Below, piece by piece: positions 8,796 to 17,653 of a stretch of 64,000 nt of DNA. The position numbers and the translations under genes were made by a program. Numbering within the stretch: the first letter of the stretch is position 1; every line of letters begins with the position of its first letter. This DNA is from Coriobacteriaceae bacterium (GTDB lineage Bacteria; Actinomycetota; Coriobacteriia; Coriobacteriales; Eggerthellaceae), in NCBI GenBank assembly GCA_015062685.1, contig SUUE01000001.1, forward strand, positions 147,704-211,703, given 5' to 3'. The notes below the pieces were generated by a model. The model was not told the origin of the DNA. It worked only from the letters and a program-made list of their open reading frames with translations, and made no database searches.

Positions 8796-9896
8796 ATGGT
8801 TACGTCTGCAGGAAAGAAAATCGCGTTGTTCGCGTGCGCCGCTCTGGCGGTGTTGGCGTTGGGAGCATGCTCCACGCAATCGGCTTCGTCGTCCGCGACG
8901 TCCGCGTCGAGCGGGTCCACGAGCGCAGCGGCGTCAACGACAACTACGCAGAGCAGTCAGGCTACGTCCGCGGCGAGCGCGCAATCGGCCACAACGACGG
9001 CCGCAACCTCTCCCACAGCTGCGAGCGCCACGTTCGGCGCCGTCCCTAACACCCTGGCCCAGGACGAGGACGCGCTCGTAAGCAAGTATGCCGGCAAGTT
9101 CACGCAGGAGACCTACACCGACAAGGACACGGGCCTTTCCGTGACCTACAACCTGTTCCTGCCGCAAGGCTACGACGCCTCCAAGAGCTACCCGATGGTC
9201 GTGTTCATCGCCGACTCGAGCTGCGCGAAGGGCAATGCCGAGCAGTCGCTCACCCAGGGGCGCGGGGCGCTCGTATGGGCGACCGACGAGTGGCAGTCAG
9301 CATACCCCTGCATCGTGTGCGTGCCGACATATCCCGAGACCATCCTTGATGACCATAACGGCTACACGACGACCGAATACGTCGAGCTTACCAAGCGCTT
9401 GATCGATTCGGTTGCAAGCACCTATGCGGTCGACTCCGGCCGCATCTACGGCACGGGGCAGTCCATGGGCTGCATGACGACGCTGATTCTCGCCTCCGAG
9501 TACCCCGACCTGTACGCGGCGTGCATGTTCGTCGACGGCCAGTGGGACGCCTCGAAGCTGAAGGGGCTCGAGGGGCAGACGTTCGTCTACTTCGCGGCCG
9601 AGGATGACGAACGCGCCTTCGCCGGCATGGGCGAGGTCGAGGCCATGTTCGACGCCGACTCGGTGGCCTACGCCTCCGCCGAGTGGGACGGCACCTGGGC
9701 CCCCGACGCGCTGACCGCAGCCGCCGAGAAGCTCTTCGCCTCCTGCAACGCCGCCAACTTCGTCTCCTGGAAGACCGGCACGATCGAAGCCGGCTCGGGC
9801 GGCGGCATGGGCGGATCTTCCTACCACATGGCGTCGTTCGACTATGCCTACAACTGCGTTGCCGCCATGGAGTGGCTGTTCCAGCAGGGTAGCTAA
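8796..9896 (+). CDS. Lipoprotein alpha/beta hydrolase (esterase-like)
   Basis: ATG 8796 follows GAGTGAGG at 5 bases. The 366-residue product has a lipobox LGAC (Cys25) and then about 55 residues of Ser/Thr/Ala-rich linker that would hold the enzyme off the membrane. The catalytic domain starts with a TYNLFLPQGYD strand and carries the nucleophile elbow GTGQSMG (Ser223). The acid is probably in the AAEDDERAF region and the His in the final SSYHMASF segment. The overall order resembles feruloyl/acetyl-xylan esterase-type or PHB-depolymerase-like enzymes. It is the third exported hydrolase in a row; the exact ester substrate is unknown. Confidence 0.75.
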   Translation: MVTSAGKKIALFACAALAVLALGACSTQSASSSATSASSGSTSAAASTTTTQSSQATSAASAQSATTTAATSPTAASATFGAVPNTLAQDEDALVSKYAGKFTQETYTDKDTGLSVTYNLFLPQGYDASKSYPMVVFIADSSCAKGNAEQSLTQGRGALVWATDEWQSAYPCIVCVPTYPETILDDHNGYTTTEYVELTKRLIDSVASTYAVDSGRIYGTGQSMGCMTTLILASEYPDLYAACMFVDGQWDASKLKGLEGQTFVYFAAEDDERAFAGMGEVEAMFDADSVAYASAEWDGTWAPDALTAAAEKLFASCNAANFVSWKTGTIEAGSGGGMGGSSYHMASFDYAYNCVAAMEWLFQQGS

Positions 9897-10054
9897 GGTC
9901 AAGTACTCGTCAATGACGAGTACGTCTATACGCAAGAGGGCAACAATGGGGCACGATCATTAGATTCGATACGGGATTGTCCCCTGGGGTAGCTCCCAGG
10001 TGCTCAGAAAAGCAAACTGGCCACCGAGATTGTCTCGATGACCAGCGATTTTTG
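9897..10054. other. Spacer before the tRNA remnant, with a 21-bp palindrome
   Basis: No coding gene is seen. At 9903-9923 there is a perfect palindrome, GTACTCGTCA-A-TGACGAGTAC, just after the hydrolase stop codon. It has no T-run on either side, so it could be an operator-like or recombination site rather than a terminator. The rest shows nothing recognisable. Confidence 0.4.
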
Positions 10055-10101
10055 TGGTGGAGCATAGGGGGATCGAGCCCCTGACCTCATGGCTGCCAGC
10101 C
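10055..10101 (-). repeat. Displaced 3' half of tRNA-Ala(GGC): putative att site
   Basis: These 47 bases match positions 17689-17735 (CCA end through the anticodon arm of the intact tRNA-Ala) with a single G/A difference at the 23rd base. The 5' half of the tRNA is absent; the sequence diverges right after the anticodon arm. This is the pattern left when an element integrates into a tRNA 3' end and restores the gene at the other junction. A truncated integrase starts 122 bp away. Confidence 0.85.
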
Positions 10102-10223
10102 TAAAAGTGCCTGTTATCACATATTATCACTAATCTCGAAATTCTCGCATCTACGCAGGTCATGGCCTAAATTTACCCAATTTAATAACTAATGAGACAC
10201 CCCCTCACGCGATGCCGCGATAG

Positions 10224-10907
10224 CAGGAGAAAGACCCCAACCCGCTGCCCATCGAGCAACTGCACGGCCTGCACGGCAAACTCGCCACAATCGCCAAGAC
10301 CGATCCCGACTTCGCCGACATCTGCGAGTTCGCGCTGAACACCGGATGCCGTCGCCAGGAGATCGCCGGTCTGCACTTCAAGGACGTCGACGGCTTCGCC
10401 GACGGCGACTTCGGGAGCCATCTCCACATCCGCAACGTCGTGTCGCGCAAGAAGGGCGGTGGCTGGAAGCTGCGTGAGGGCGCCAAGAACGGCGAGACGC
10501 GCGACATCCCGCTCAACGAGATCATCCGCGAGATCCTGCGCCGCCGCCGCGACGCGGTCGCGCCGCTCTACGATGACATCGCCGAGCTCCACGTCTTCGC
10601 CGCCCCGATGCACGCCGAGACGTGGCCCGCGCTGGACTGCATCACGCACAAATGGTCCGTGTTCGCCCGCGCCCACGGCCTTGTCGGCGCAAGCGACGAG
10701 CTCATGACGTTCCACGACCTGCGCCACACCTTCGCGATCTTCGCCCTGGTGAACAACGTGGCGCCGTTGACAGTCAGCGGAATCCTCGGACACAGCTCGC
10801 CCACCGTCACCTACGACTACTACGCCAAGTTCCTCGACTCCGAAAACGCCAAGGCGATGAGGTTCATGGACGGCGTCATCAATCCCAAGGGGGACGCCGT
10901 CGACTGA
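10224..10907 (+). pseudogene. Tyrosine recombinase/integrase, 5'-truncated
   Basis: The frame opens just after an in-frame TAG at 10221 and has no plausible start, but encodes the whole catalytic domain. Visible are the first Arg in TGCRRQEI, the KKGG beta-hairpin, HDLRH (His-x-x-Arg), ILGHSS and the Tyr nucleophile in TYDYYAKF. The N-terminal core-binding and arm-binding domains of a normal 350-400-residue integrase are missing. Its place beside the displaced tRNA fragment makes it the likely integrase of the island at 10055-17735, now probably inactive. A GTG at 10440 could start a shorter product, but that would lose the first catalytic Arg. Confidence 0.8.
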
Positions 10908-10913
10908 CGAAAG

Positions 10914-10953
10914 AAAACCCGGCCCGTAATGAAGGGTCGGGTTTCTTTTTTTT
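10914..10953 (+). terminator. Intrinsic terminator after integrase remnant
   Basis: AAACCCGGCCC pairs with GGGTCGGGTTT (one mismatch) around an 8-base loop and is followed by CTTTTTTTTT. It lies directly downstream of the integrase stop codon. Confidence 0.85.
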
Positions 10954-11025
10954 CCAGCCATCGATGCCCGCTCATGGTGCCAGCGAGCCTCCACGGGCGT
11001 CTGAGGGCCCCACATGCGCTTCTAA

Positions 11026-11631
11026 GACGCGTCAATCGGCGAACACGGCGCCGCGGTTGACATGGTATTCGCGCATCTTCTTGTTCAGACCAACGGCAGC
11101 TTACTCGAAACGGCGCCTGACGAGCTCTGGGACGCGCTTTCAAAAGTGAAAGCAACCCTGTGGATCACCCCTTATCCGACGGGTCTCGACTACGGAAAGC
11201 TTGCGGGCATCGCCGAGGACAGGGGCGTGCGAACCATCGTCAGCGGCGGTCTCGCACATGACGAGCGAGGGAATGGCTACTTCCTGAACACCCCCATAGA
11301 TTCCAGCGGACCGTACGACCCAACCGAGTCGTTTGTGGCGTGCCTGACGGGCGGTTGCTGCATGCAGCTTCTCGGGGGGAGAATCTACCCCTGCAGCAAG
11401 GGAGCACTGCTGGGCGTGCTCAACAGGCGCTTCGGTACGAAACTCAAGCACGAACCGGACGATTACCTGGAGCTCTCGGATATACGCGACGTTCAGGAGA
11501 TAGAGCGATTCCGGCGTACCTTCAAGCCCATGTGCCGCTACTGCGCGCACGAGCTTGCAACGCGAATCCCCTGGGCGCGTTCCCAACACGAGATAAGGGA
11601 GTGGCTATCACCGCAAGCGTTCGATCGATAA
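11026..11631 (+). pseudogene. C-terminal half of a radical SAM protein with accessory-cluster cysteines
   Basis: The frame is open from 11026 (after TAA 11023) to TAA 11631; the first ATG is at 11062. The visible part begins at the TIM-barrel strand LLVQTNGSLL and includes WITPYPTGLDY. It ends with cysteines resembling an accessory Fe-S region: LTGGCCM, IYPCSKG and PMCRYCAH. The N-terminal CxxxCxxC motif that binds the radical SAM cluster is absent, and no start or ribosome site precedes the homologous region, so it is most likely a truncated gene. Its position between an integrase remnant and a peptide exporter suggests it may once have been a RiPP maturase, but that is inference. Confidence 0.65.
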
Positions 11632-11839
11632 TTGCGATTTAATCCAGATCGAATACGCACCGACCTTCGGCGACAACCGCGACCAGATTGGGAGTGTAAG
11701 CAGGGAAAGCTGATGGGGGAATTTCATCCCGGCCCGCAAGGGGGGTTCCAGATTGTCACCCGCTTGCTTCGTCCGCATGGCCGCCGCGGGGCGCGCTTGG
11801 TCAATCCGGAGGCTGGGGGCCCGCTGGTGTTTTTATCTG
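11632..11839. other. Spacer between converging radical SAM remnant and exporter operon
   Basis: No credible gene. A 58-codon minus-strand frame beginning near 11778 lacks a ribosome site and any leader-peptide features. There is no clear terminator. It was examined specifically for a RiPP precursor and none is evident. Confidence 0.4.
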
Positions 11840-14032
11840 TTATTCACTCTCAGAGTCGAGCATCTGGCGTTTCACGAGCTCGGCGAACAAGCCGCCCTTC
11901 GCCAGCAGCTCGTCGTAGGCGCCCTCCTCCGCTATGCGACCACCGTCGACCACCAGGATGCGGTCGCAATGGCGGATGGTCGACAGGCGATGCGCGATCA
12001 CCAGGCGCGTGCAGGCGAGCGCGTCGAGCGAGTCGCTCACGTGTTTCTGTGTCTTGTTGTCGAGCGCGCTGGTAGCCTCGTCGAACAGGAGGATGCGCCT
12101 TCCCCCGCATACGGCGCGCGCGATCAGCAGCCGTTGGCGTTGTCCGCCCGACACGCCGCCCGAACCTTCGGAGACCAAGGTCTGCATGCCCTGGGGCATC
12201 TTGCGGATGTCATCTGCGATGCCCGCCACCTCGGCGGCCGCCCAGGCATCGTCGATGGTCGCGCCGGGCGTGGATAGGGTGATGTTGCTGGCCATGTCGC
12301 CCATGAAGAGCTTGCCGTCCTGGAGCACCGTACCGATTTGCTGGCGCAGGCTTCGCAAATCCACGCTCTGCACGTCGTAGGGCCCGTAGAATATGCTGCC
12401 GCTGTCGGGTGTCTCGAAGCCGAGCAGCAGACGCAGGATGGTCGATTTCCCGCAACCGCTCTTGCCGACGAGCGCCACGTACTCGCCGGGCCGCACTGAA
12501 AACGACAAATCGCGCAGGATGGTAGGCCCATCTTCGCCGTAGCTGAACGACACGTTCGACACCTCGATGCTGCCGTTGAGCGATTCCACGCTCGACTTGT
12601 CCTCGTCGGCCTCGGGCGCCGTCTCCAGGATCGGCGCCAAAAGATCCAGCAGGGGCTTCACTTCCGCGGTTTGCCCCGCGATTGCTGCGAACTCCATGAG
12701 CGCGAAGCTGACTTGGCCGTATGCCGCGTTGAAGGCCATGAAGTCGGCTACGCTCACGCCCGTTTTCGCTGCAAGGTAATAGATGAGCACGTTGCCGAGG
12801 AGTGCTACGAACGCCACGAGCGCTGGAAGCGCGCGTAAGGCGGTAGGACGGTTATAGGTGAGTTCCGCGTATTCGGAATAGGACCTTGCCCACCGGGCGA
12901 AAGCCCTTTTTTCGGCACCGGCCAACTTGATCTTCGGCACGCCGTTCAGAAGCGCGGTCACGATGCCGGACACCCTGGTGTTCGCCTGTTTGGCTTTCTT
13001 CTCGTAGCCCATGACGGCGTACGAGAGGGAAACCGTGAGCGCCGCCTGCAAGGCGACGACGAGGAACGCCGGCACCATCAGCGCAGGCGCGAAGGCCGCG
13101 ATCTGCACGATGTAGATGAGCGCGAACAGCGCCATGAGCCCCGATCCGAAGACGGCTGTGACCATCTTCTGGACCAGCAGGTACACGTTGCCGATCCGGT
13201 TTGCCAGGTTGCCTGACGAGAACCGCTTGAAGAACGTCGCGGGCAACGAGAGCACGCGGGAAAACACCGCCGCCTCGGTGAGAACCTCCGCCTTCGCGGC
13301 CATGCTCGCCGTGACCAGGTTGCGACATATGGTCGTGAGCACGCTGCACACGGCGGCGCCCAGCAGCAACGCAGCCACGGGTCCGATCAGCCCAATCTGG
13401 CCCGAAGGCGCCACCAGCCCAAAGGCAATCTTGTTAGCCCAGGCGGGCGCCAGCCCGACGAGCGTTACGATCAGAGCCGAAGCGATGACAATCGCGTAGT
13501 CGTGGCGGTCGAACGAGTCGAAGATGAACGAAACGAGGTCGCGCGTCATGAGCGGCTTGGCCGGGAGGGGCTTGTAGAACAGCAGGGCCTCTTCGCGGAT
13601 GTGCTGCGCGACGGAGTCCGTCACCTTCGTCTTGCGCCCCGTCGAAGGGTCCACATAATAATAGCCAGACAGGCCCCGGGGCAGCAGGGCAACGGGTTGA
13701 CCCGTGTCGAGATGCGCGAGCATCGCGCCGTACGTGCGCCGATGCCAACGCTTTCCCAGGCGCACCGCTCGGCGCATGGTCGACGAGGGACGGCAGAGCC
13801 AATCCAGGCGCTCGTCGGGGTCTTCCACACCGTCCGGGATGACGCCAAGCTCCGCCTTTAAGTACTCGAGGCAGGTTTTCGCCGCCTTGTCGACTTGCGG
13901 CTCGCCATCAGCGAACGACACGCGCTGTTGTGGGTCGGACACGCTGCGGGCGAGCTGCATGTAGGCACGATCCTCCATGGCGTCGTTCAGTTTCGCCCGG
14001 ATTTTGATTTGCGGCTCGATCCAATTAGTCAT
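11840..14032 (-). CDS. NHLP-type bacteriocin export ABC transporter, permease/ATPase (second subunit)
   Basis: A 730-residue ABC exporter half. Start at ATG 14032, which overlaps the upstream gene by 8 bp and has GGAG ten bases before it, so translation is coupled. The N-terminal 200 residues form the soluble region of the NHLP exporter second subunit (…GQPVALLPRGLSGYYYVDPSTGRKTKV…). Then come about six membrane spans and an ATPase with Walker A GKSGCGKST, signature GVSGGQRQR, Walker B ILLFDEATSALD and a switch His in IAHRLS. It has no C39 peptidase domain. With the upstream subunit and the adaptor it should export a ribosomal peptide, but no precursor gene is seen nearby. Confidence 0.85.
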   Translation of the reverse strand: MTNWIEPQIKIRAKLNDAMEDRAYMQLARSVSDPQQRVSFADGEPQVDKAAKTCLEYLKAELGVIPDGVEDPDERLDWLCRPSSTMRRAVRLGKRWHRRTYGAMLAHLDTGQPVALLPRGLSGYYYVDPSTGRKTKVTDSVAQHIREEALLFYKPLPAKPLMTRDLVSFIFDSFDRHDYAIVIASALIVTLVGLAPAWANKIAFGLVAPSGQIGLIGPVAALLLGAAVCSVLTTICRNLVTASMAAKAEVLTEAAVFSRVLSLPATFFKRFSSGNLANRIGNVYLLVQKMVTAVFGSGLMALFALIYIVQIAAFAPALMVPAFLVVALQAALTVSLSYAVMGYEKKAKQANTRVSGIVTALLNGVPKIKLAGAEKRAFARWARSYSEYAELTYNRPTALRALPALVAFVALLGNVLIYYLAAKTGVSVADFMAFNAAYGQVSFALMEFAAIAGQTAEVKPLLDLLAPILETAPEADEDKSSVESLNGSIEVSNVSFSYGEDGPTILRDLSFSVRPGEYVALVGKSGCGKSTILRLLLGFETPDSGSIFYGPYDVQSVDLRSLRQQIGTVLQDGKLFMGDMASNITLSTPGATIDDAWAAAEVAGIADDIRKMPQGMQTLVSEGSGGVSGGQRQRLLIARAVCGGRRILLFDEATSALDNKTQKHVSDSLDALACTRLVIAHRLSTIRHCDRILVVDGGRIAEEGAYDELLAKGGLFAELVKRQMLDSESE

Positions 14033-16211
14033 TGCGCACCAACTCCGCGTAGGCGCCATTTCGGGCCATGAGCTCGGTGTGGGTCCCACGTTCGACCACC
14101 TTGCCGTCGTCGAGCACGATGATCTCGTCGCAGTCGCGAATGGTGGAAAGGCGGTGGGCAACCACGATGCATGTGATGCCGCGGTCGCGTATGCGCTGGA
14201 TGACCTCGGCTTCGGTTTGGGCGTCGAGCGCGCTGGTGGCCTCGTCCAAGATGATGATGGAGGGGTCGACTGTAAGCGCCCGCGCGATTTCCATGCGCTG
14301 CAGCTGACCGCCCGAGAAGTTGCGCCCGCGCGGTGCGATCATGGATTGGTACCCGCCATCGCGCGCTGCGATGTCCTGGTGAATTCTTGCGTCGCGGCAG
14401 GCGATGATCACCTCGAAGTCCTCGATGGAGGAGTCCCACAGCGTCACGTTGTCGAACACGGTGTCGTTGAAGGTGACGATATCCTGGTCGACGACTGCCA
14501 GCGACCCGCGCAGGAGGGGGCGCGGCACCTGACCCAAGGGAACTCCGTCGAACTCCACCGATCCCGACCATGGCTCATAAAGCCCCGATACGAGCTTCGC
14601 GATGGTGGACTTGCCGCTGCCAGACCCCCCCACGAGGGCGACCCACTGACCGGGTTCCAGGTGCAGGTCAAAACCCTCGATGAGCGGCAGCTCGAGCGGA
14701 GAATAGCCAAACGTGAGGCCTTTCAAGTCCACGCGGCCGCTCAGTTTCTCGTGATCGAGGCCTTCCGCTTCGGGCGCTTCCTCGGCATCCTCTGCAACGT
14801 CGGTCGGGTAACGCATGACGTCTTCGATGCGCTCCATTTTTGTCTGCATCTCCTGCACCGTCTGGCCAAGGCCTATCATCTGATTCATCGGCGCCATGAA
14901 CGCAGAGAGGAAACCCGTGAACGCCAGCAAGGCCCCCGGCGTGAAATCGCCTTTCACGATGAGCCAGATTCCCAACACCAGCACGATGATGTTGGCGAGC
15001 TTCGTGATGGCCTGGGGTATCGTGCCCAGGTACTCGTTTACGAAGGTCGTGTCTGCAGCTATGTCGTAATTGGCCGCCTGGTAGCCCGACCATCGGCTGA
15101 AAAAAGTGGATTCGGCACCGGCGGCTTTTATGGTCTCGATCATCTCCATGCCGTTAACCGTCGTGGAATACAGCCTACCTGACGCGCTTGCGCTGGCGCG
15201 CATGAGATTGAGGCGCTTGCTCGACACGTAGCGCGCCACCAGGATGCTTGCCGCCATAGATAGCACGCCCACGATGGTCAAGGGAACGCTGTAGTCCAGC
15301 ATAATCGCCAGGTAAAGCACCAGAAGGACCGCGTTTATCAGAGCGGGCGCCAGCTGCCCGATGAGCGTGGCCGCCACCCTTTCGTTGTCGGATTGGCGCA
15401 TTTGCAGGTCGCCGACCATCCGCTGCGCGTAGAACCCGACGGGCAGTCGCAGCAAGTGATTCATGAACCGCGCAGACGATACGACGGCTGACTTCCCCTG
15501 GATGCTCACCAGGTAGTGGGCGTTGAGCACCGAGGCGGCTCCCGACACGAGCGCGAGCACGAGCATGAGCAACGCCAGGCTGTCTATCCATCTCGGACTC
15601 TCGCCGCTCAAGATGCGGTCCATGAACACCTGGCCAAGCGACGTCGTCGCGATCCCCACAATCGAGACGACAGCAGCGGTCAGCATGACGAATACGATGG
15701 CGGATTTGAGCCCGGAAAGCCGATTGAGCGCGAACCGCAGGGCGTCCGGCTTCTCTCCGCCCGGTTCGAAGCCGTCGGTCTTCTGAAACAGCAGGGCGAC
15801 CCCGCCGTAGGACTCTTCGAATTCCGCCAACGTGACCTTGGTTTGCCCGTGAGCGGGATCGTTGAGATGCACGTGGTTTCCCTGGAAGCCAGCCACCACG
15901 ACGAAATCGCCTTGCTTTCGAAGCGCAATGCACGGCAGCGTTGTCTCGTTTGCAAGTTCGGCCGCGCCGATCTCGACGGACTCGGCGGACAATCCGTAAG
16001 CGCGCGCGGCTCTGAGCACGTTTTCAGCCTTCACGCCGTCTCGCGACACACCGCAGTCCGCCCTCAGCTTTTCGAGCGGTACCCAGCGGCCGTGATATGC
16101 CAGTATCATGGCAAGGCAGGCGCAGCCGCATTCCAGCGCCTCCATCTGCATGACCTGCGGGACTTTCGCCACGCCCCTAGCCATGGCTGCCCGACTTTCC
16201 CGATGTTGCAC
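14025..16211 (-). CDS. NHLP-type bacteriocin export ABC transporter with C39 peptidase-like domain
   Basis: A 728-residue peptidase/permease/ATPase. Residues 1-125 are a C39 domain with the catalytic Cys region MEALECGCACLAMIL (Cys28) and the Asp of LNDPAHG (Asp118). At the usual catalytic His position (xHFVVV) it reads GDFVVV, with Asp102, so leader cleavage may be lost. Membrane spans occupy about 165-440. The ATPase has GGSGSGKST, NFSGGQLQR and IIILDEATSALD. The start taken is GTG 16211; ATG 16184 is an alternative and neither has a strong ribosome site. It lies between the HlyD-like gene (12-bp gap) and the second ABC gene (8-bp overlap). Confidence 0.87.
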   Translation of the reverse strand: MQHRESRAAMARGVAKVPQVMQMEALECGCACLAMILAYHGRWVPLEKLRADCGVSRDGVKAENVLRAARAYGLSAESVEIGAAELANETTLPCIALRKQGDFVVVAGFQGNHVHLNDPAHGQTKVTLAEFEESYGGVALLFQKTDGFEPGGEKPDALRFALNRLSGLKSAIVFVMLTAAVVSIVGIATTSLGQVFMDRILSGESPRWIDSLALLMLVLALVSGAASVLNAHYLVSIQGKSAVVSSARFMNHLLRLPVGFYAQRMVGDLQMRQSDNERVAATLIGQLAPALINAVLLVLYLAIMLDYSVPLTIVGVLSMAASILVARYVSSKRLNLMRASASASGRLYSTTVNGMEMIETIKAAGAESTFFSRWSGYQAANYDIAADTTFVNEYLGTIPQAITKLANIIVLVLGIWLIVKGDFTPGALLAFTGFLSAFMAPMNQMIGLGQTVQEMQTKMERIEDVMRYPTDVAEDAEEAPEAEGLDHEKLSGRVDLKGLTFGYSPLELPLIEGFDLHLEPGQWVALVGGSGSGKSTIAKLVSGLYEPWSGSVEFDGVPLGQVPRPLLRGSLAVVDQDIVTFNDTVFDNVTLWDSSIEDFEVIIACRDARIHQDIAARDGGYQSMIAPRGRNFSGGQLQRMEIARALTVDPSIIILDEATSALDAQTEAEVIQRIRDRGITCIVVAHRLSTIRDCDEIIVLDDGKVVERGTHTELMARNGAYAELVRND

Positions 16212-16223
16212 GACCCATCACGC

Positions 16224-16700
16224 TTAACTCCCGAGCATCAGGCTTATCGGCGCGAGCCTCTCCACCGTGACCTCCATGGAAAGCGGCACGCCTTCGGGCA
16301 GCTTGGACGTATCGCCTTCGAAGGTAACCTGATAGGCCCAATTCTCCTTCATCAGCGCGTCAACCAGATAATCGCCGGGCGCGATCTTGCCTGCTTCGGC
16401 GCGCGAAACCGGCAAGCTCGAAATGCTGCTGACTTTCAGGGTCACGCCGTCGATGCCGAGAGCCTCCCCGTCGATATCAGCCTGGTCGCCCACGTGCATC
16501 TTCACGATGTCGTCTTCGGAAAGGAAGCACACCGCCTGCCCGTTGACGACGGCGGCCGTCGCGGGCACCCTTGTCGCGATCGTTCCGAATATGGCCCAGG
16601 CCAGAAGGCCCGCGATCAGCACGGCGAAAGCGGCCAGCGCCACCCACACGCTCGGGGGAGTAACGCGCACGCATTTCTCGAGTTCGTCTGCGCTGTGCAT
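16224..16700 (-). CDS. Short HlyD-like adaptor of the NHLP exporter
   Basis: A 158-residue protein: about 15 soluble residues with the RVTPPSVW motif, one membrane span (WVALAAFAVLIAGLLAWAIFG), then a beta-rich external part (ATAAVVNGQAVCFLSEDDIVKMHVGD) as in barrel-sandwich domains. Family adaptors of NHLP systems are usually much longer, because they carry coiled-coil hairpins; here the hairpin is missing. GGAGGAGG lies 11 bases before ATG. It is the first gene of the three-gene exporter operon. The short length may be a genuine minimal form or a product of decay. Confidence 0.7.
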   Translation of the reverse strand: MHSADELEKCVRVTPPSVWVALAAFAVLIAGLLAWAIFGTIATRVPATAAVVNGQAVCFLSEDDIVKMHVGDQADIDGEALGIDGVTLKVSSISSLPVSRAEAGKIAPGDYLVDALMKENWAYQVTFEGDTSKLPEGVPLSMEVTVERLAPISLMLGS

Positions 16701-16801
16701 GGTAGCCGAAACCTCCTCCGATGCTCTTTGGGGAGCCCGCCAAGAATTGCCCGGAAAGGATGCTCTTTTGGGCTATTCCACGCTCTGTGGGCTCAACCTT
16801 T

Positions 16802-17329
16802 TTACTCAGCGCCAGGCTGCTTTTCATCCTTCAAGCCCGAATAGCCTACGCAGCAAAGAATCAGCACTATCAACATCACCACGTTTGCCGGTGAAAGAAA
16901 CGTTCCGGAAATATCATCCCAACCGAAGGATTTCTGCAGAAACAACATTCTGAGCCCATAATACAGGGCCTCTTCGCCGATCAGGAACAATTCAAACAGA
17001 ACACCGCTTATCACCGCTCTCTTGAGTCGCGGCATCTGCATTATCTTTCTGTTCGCAAACCCCAAGATCATAACAGCCACGGCAAATGAAATCAAATGCA
17101 AAAGCGGCCCTACCGCCTGCAACTTGAAAAACCAAAAGATTTCGGACGCTACGAAAGGGACCATGCATACAAGACCCAGTTTGATGCCGAACACCAACGG
17201 AACCAGAATAAGAATCGCGTTGGCAAATGCATAGGCCACTTCGGGAGTCTGGTCGCTGAATAACCCGCCGAATACTTGAATGCCCAACTCAACTATTATC
17301 AGAAAATACGCCACTACTTTTATATTCAT
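16802..17329 (-). CDS. Unknown membrane protein at the head of the exporter operon
   Basis: A 175-residue protein starting at ATG 17329 behind AGGAG; longer in-frame starts lack support. It has five or six hydrophobic spans with a charged FANRKIMQMPRLKR loop in the middle and a short polar tail. The DNA is visibly more AT-rich than its neighbours, as is common for transferred genes. It is co-directional with the exporter genes and ends 101 bp before the adaptor. An immunity or accessory role for the exported peptide is a guess from location. It also loosely resembles ECF-transporter substrate-binding membrane proteins. Confidence 0.6.
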   Translation of the reverse strand: MNIKVVAYFLIIVELGIQVFGGLFSDQTPEVAYAFANAILILVPLVFGIKLGLVCMVPFVASEIFWFFKLQAVGPLLHLISFAVAVMILGFANRKIMQMPRLKRAVISGVLFELFLIGEEALYYGLRMLFLQKSFGWDDISGTFLSPANVVMLIVLILCCVGYSGLKDEKQPGAE

Positions 17330-17653
17330 ATCCTTGCGCTCCTGCAAATCCAACCGCCCCGTACCTCCAACCGCTATTTTCCTTGACCTGTAATTTAGCA
17401 TAGAGAACCGAGGCCAGCTTCCCTGCCATTTCCGAATGCCGCGTCATCAAAACCACATGCTCGGCACCTCGACAAAACCATTGCTCGCAACCCAGCTTGG
17501 AACAGCACTCCTTGCTCCATGCCATCCATCAAATAGGGAGATCCACGGCGTCGTCAGCGAACCCTCATGACCCGTGTTCATGGCGGTGAGCACTTTTTGA
17601 AACTTAACCCCGAATGTGCCCCGTTTGTGCCCCAGAATATGCCTCAAAAGAAA
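17330..17653 (-). other. Gene-remnant spacer, including a short CpaF-like fragment
   Basis: No intact gene is seen. At 17549-17593 the minus strand encodes VLTAMNTGHEGSLTT, a near-exact copy of the conserved segment of CpaF/VirB11-type secretion ATPases. The sequence after it bears no relation to those proteins and soon hits a stop. A 78-codon Cys-containing frame (17289-17525) has no ribosome site. The stretch reads as deletion debris next to the tRNA. Confidence 0.45.

Noticed and set aside
17289-17525. A 78-codon frame with CCSKLGC and WFC near its start, considered as a RiPP precursor
   Set aside because: No ribosome site, no leader-type cleavage motif, and it overlaps the start region of the membrane protein gene at 16802-17329.
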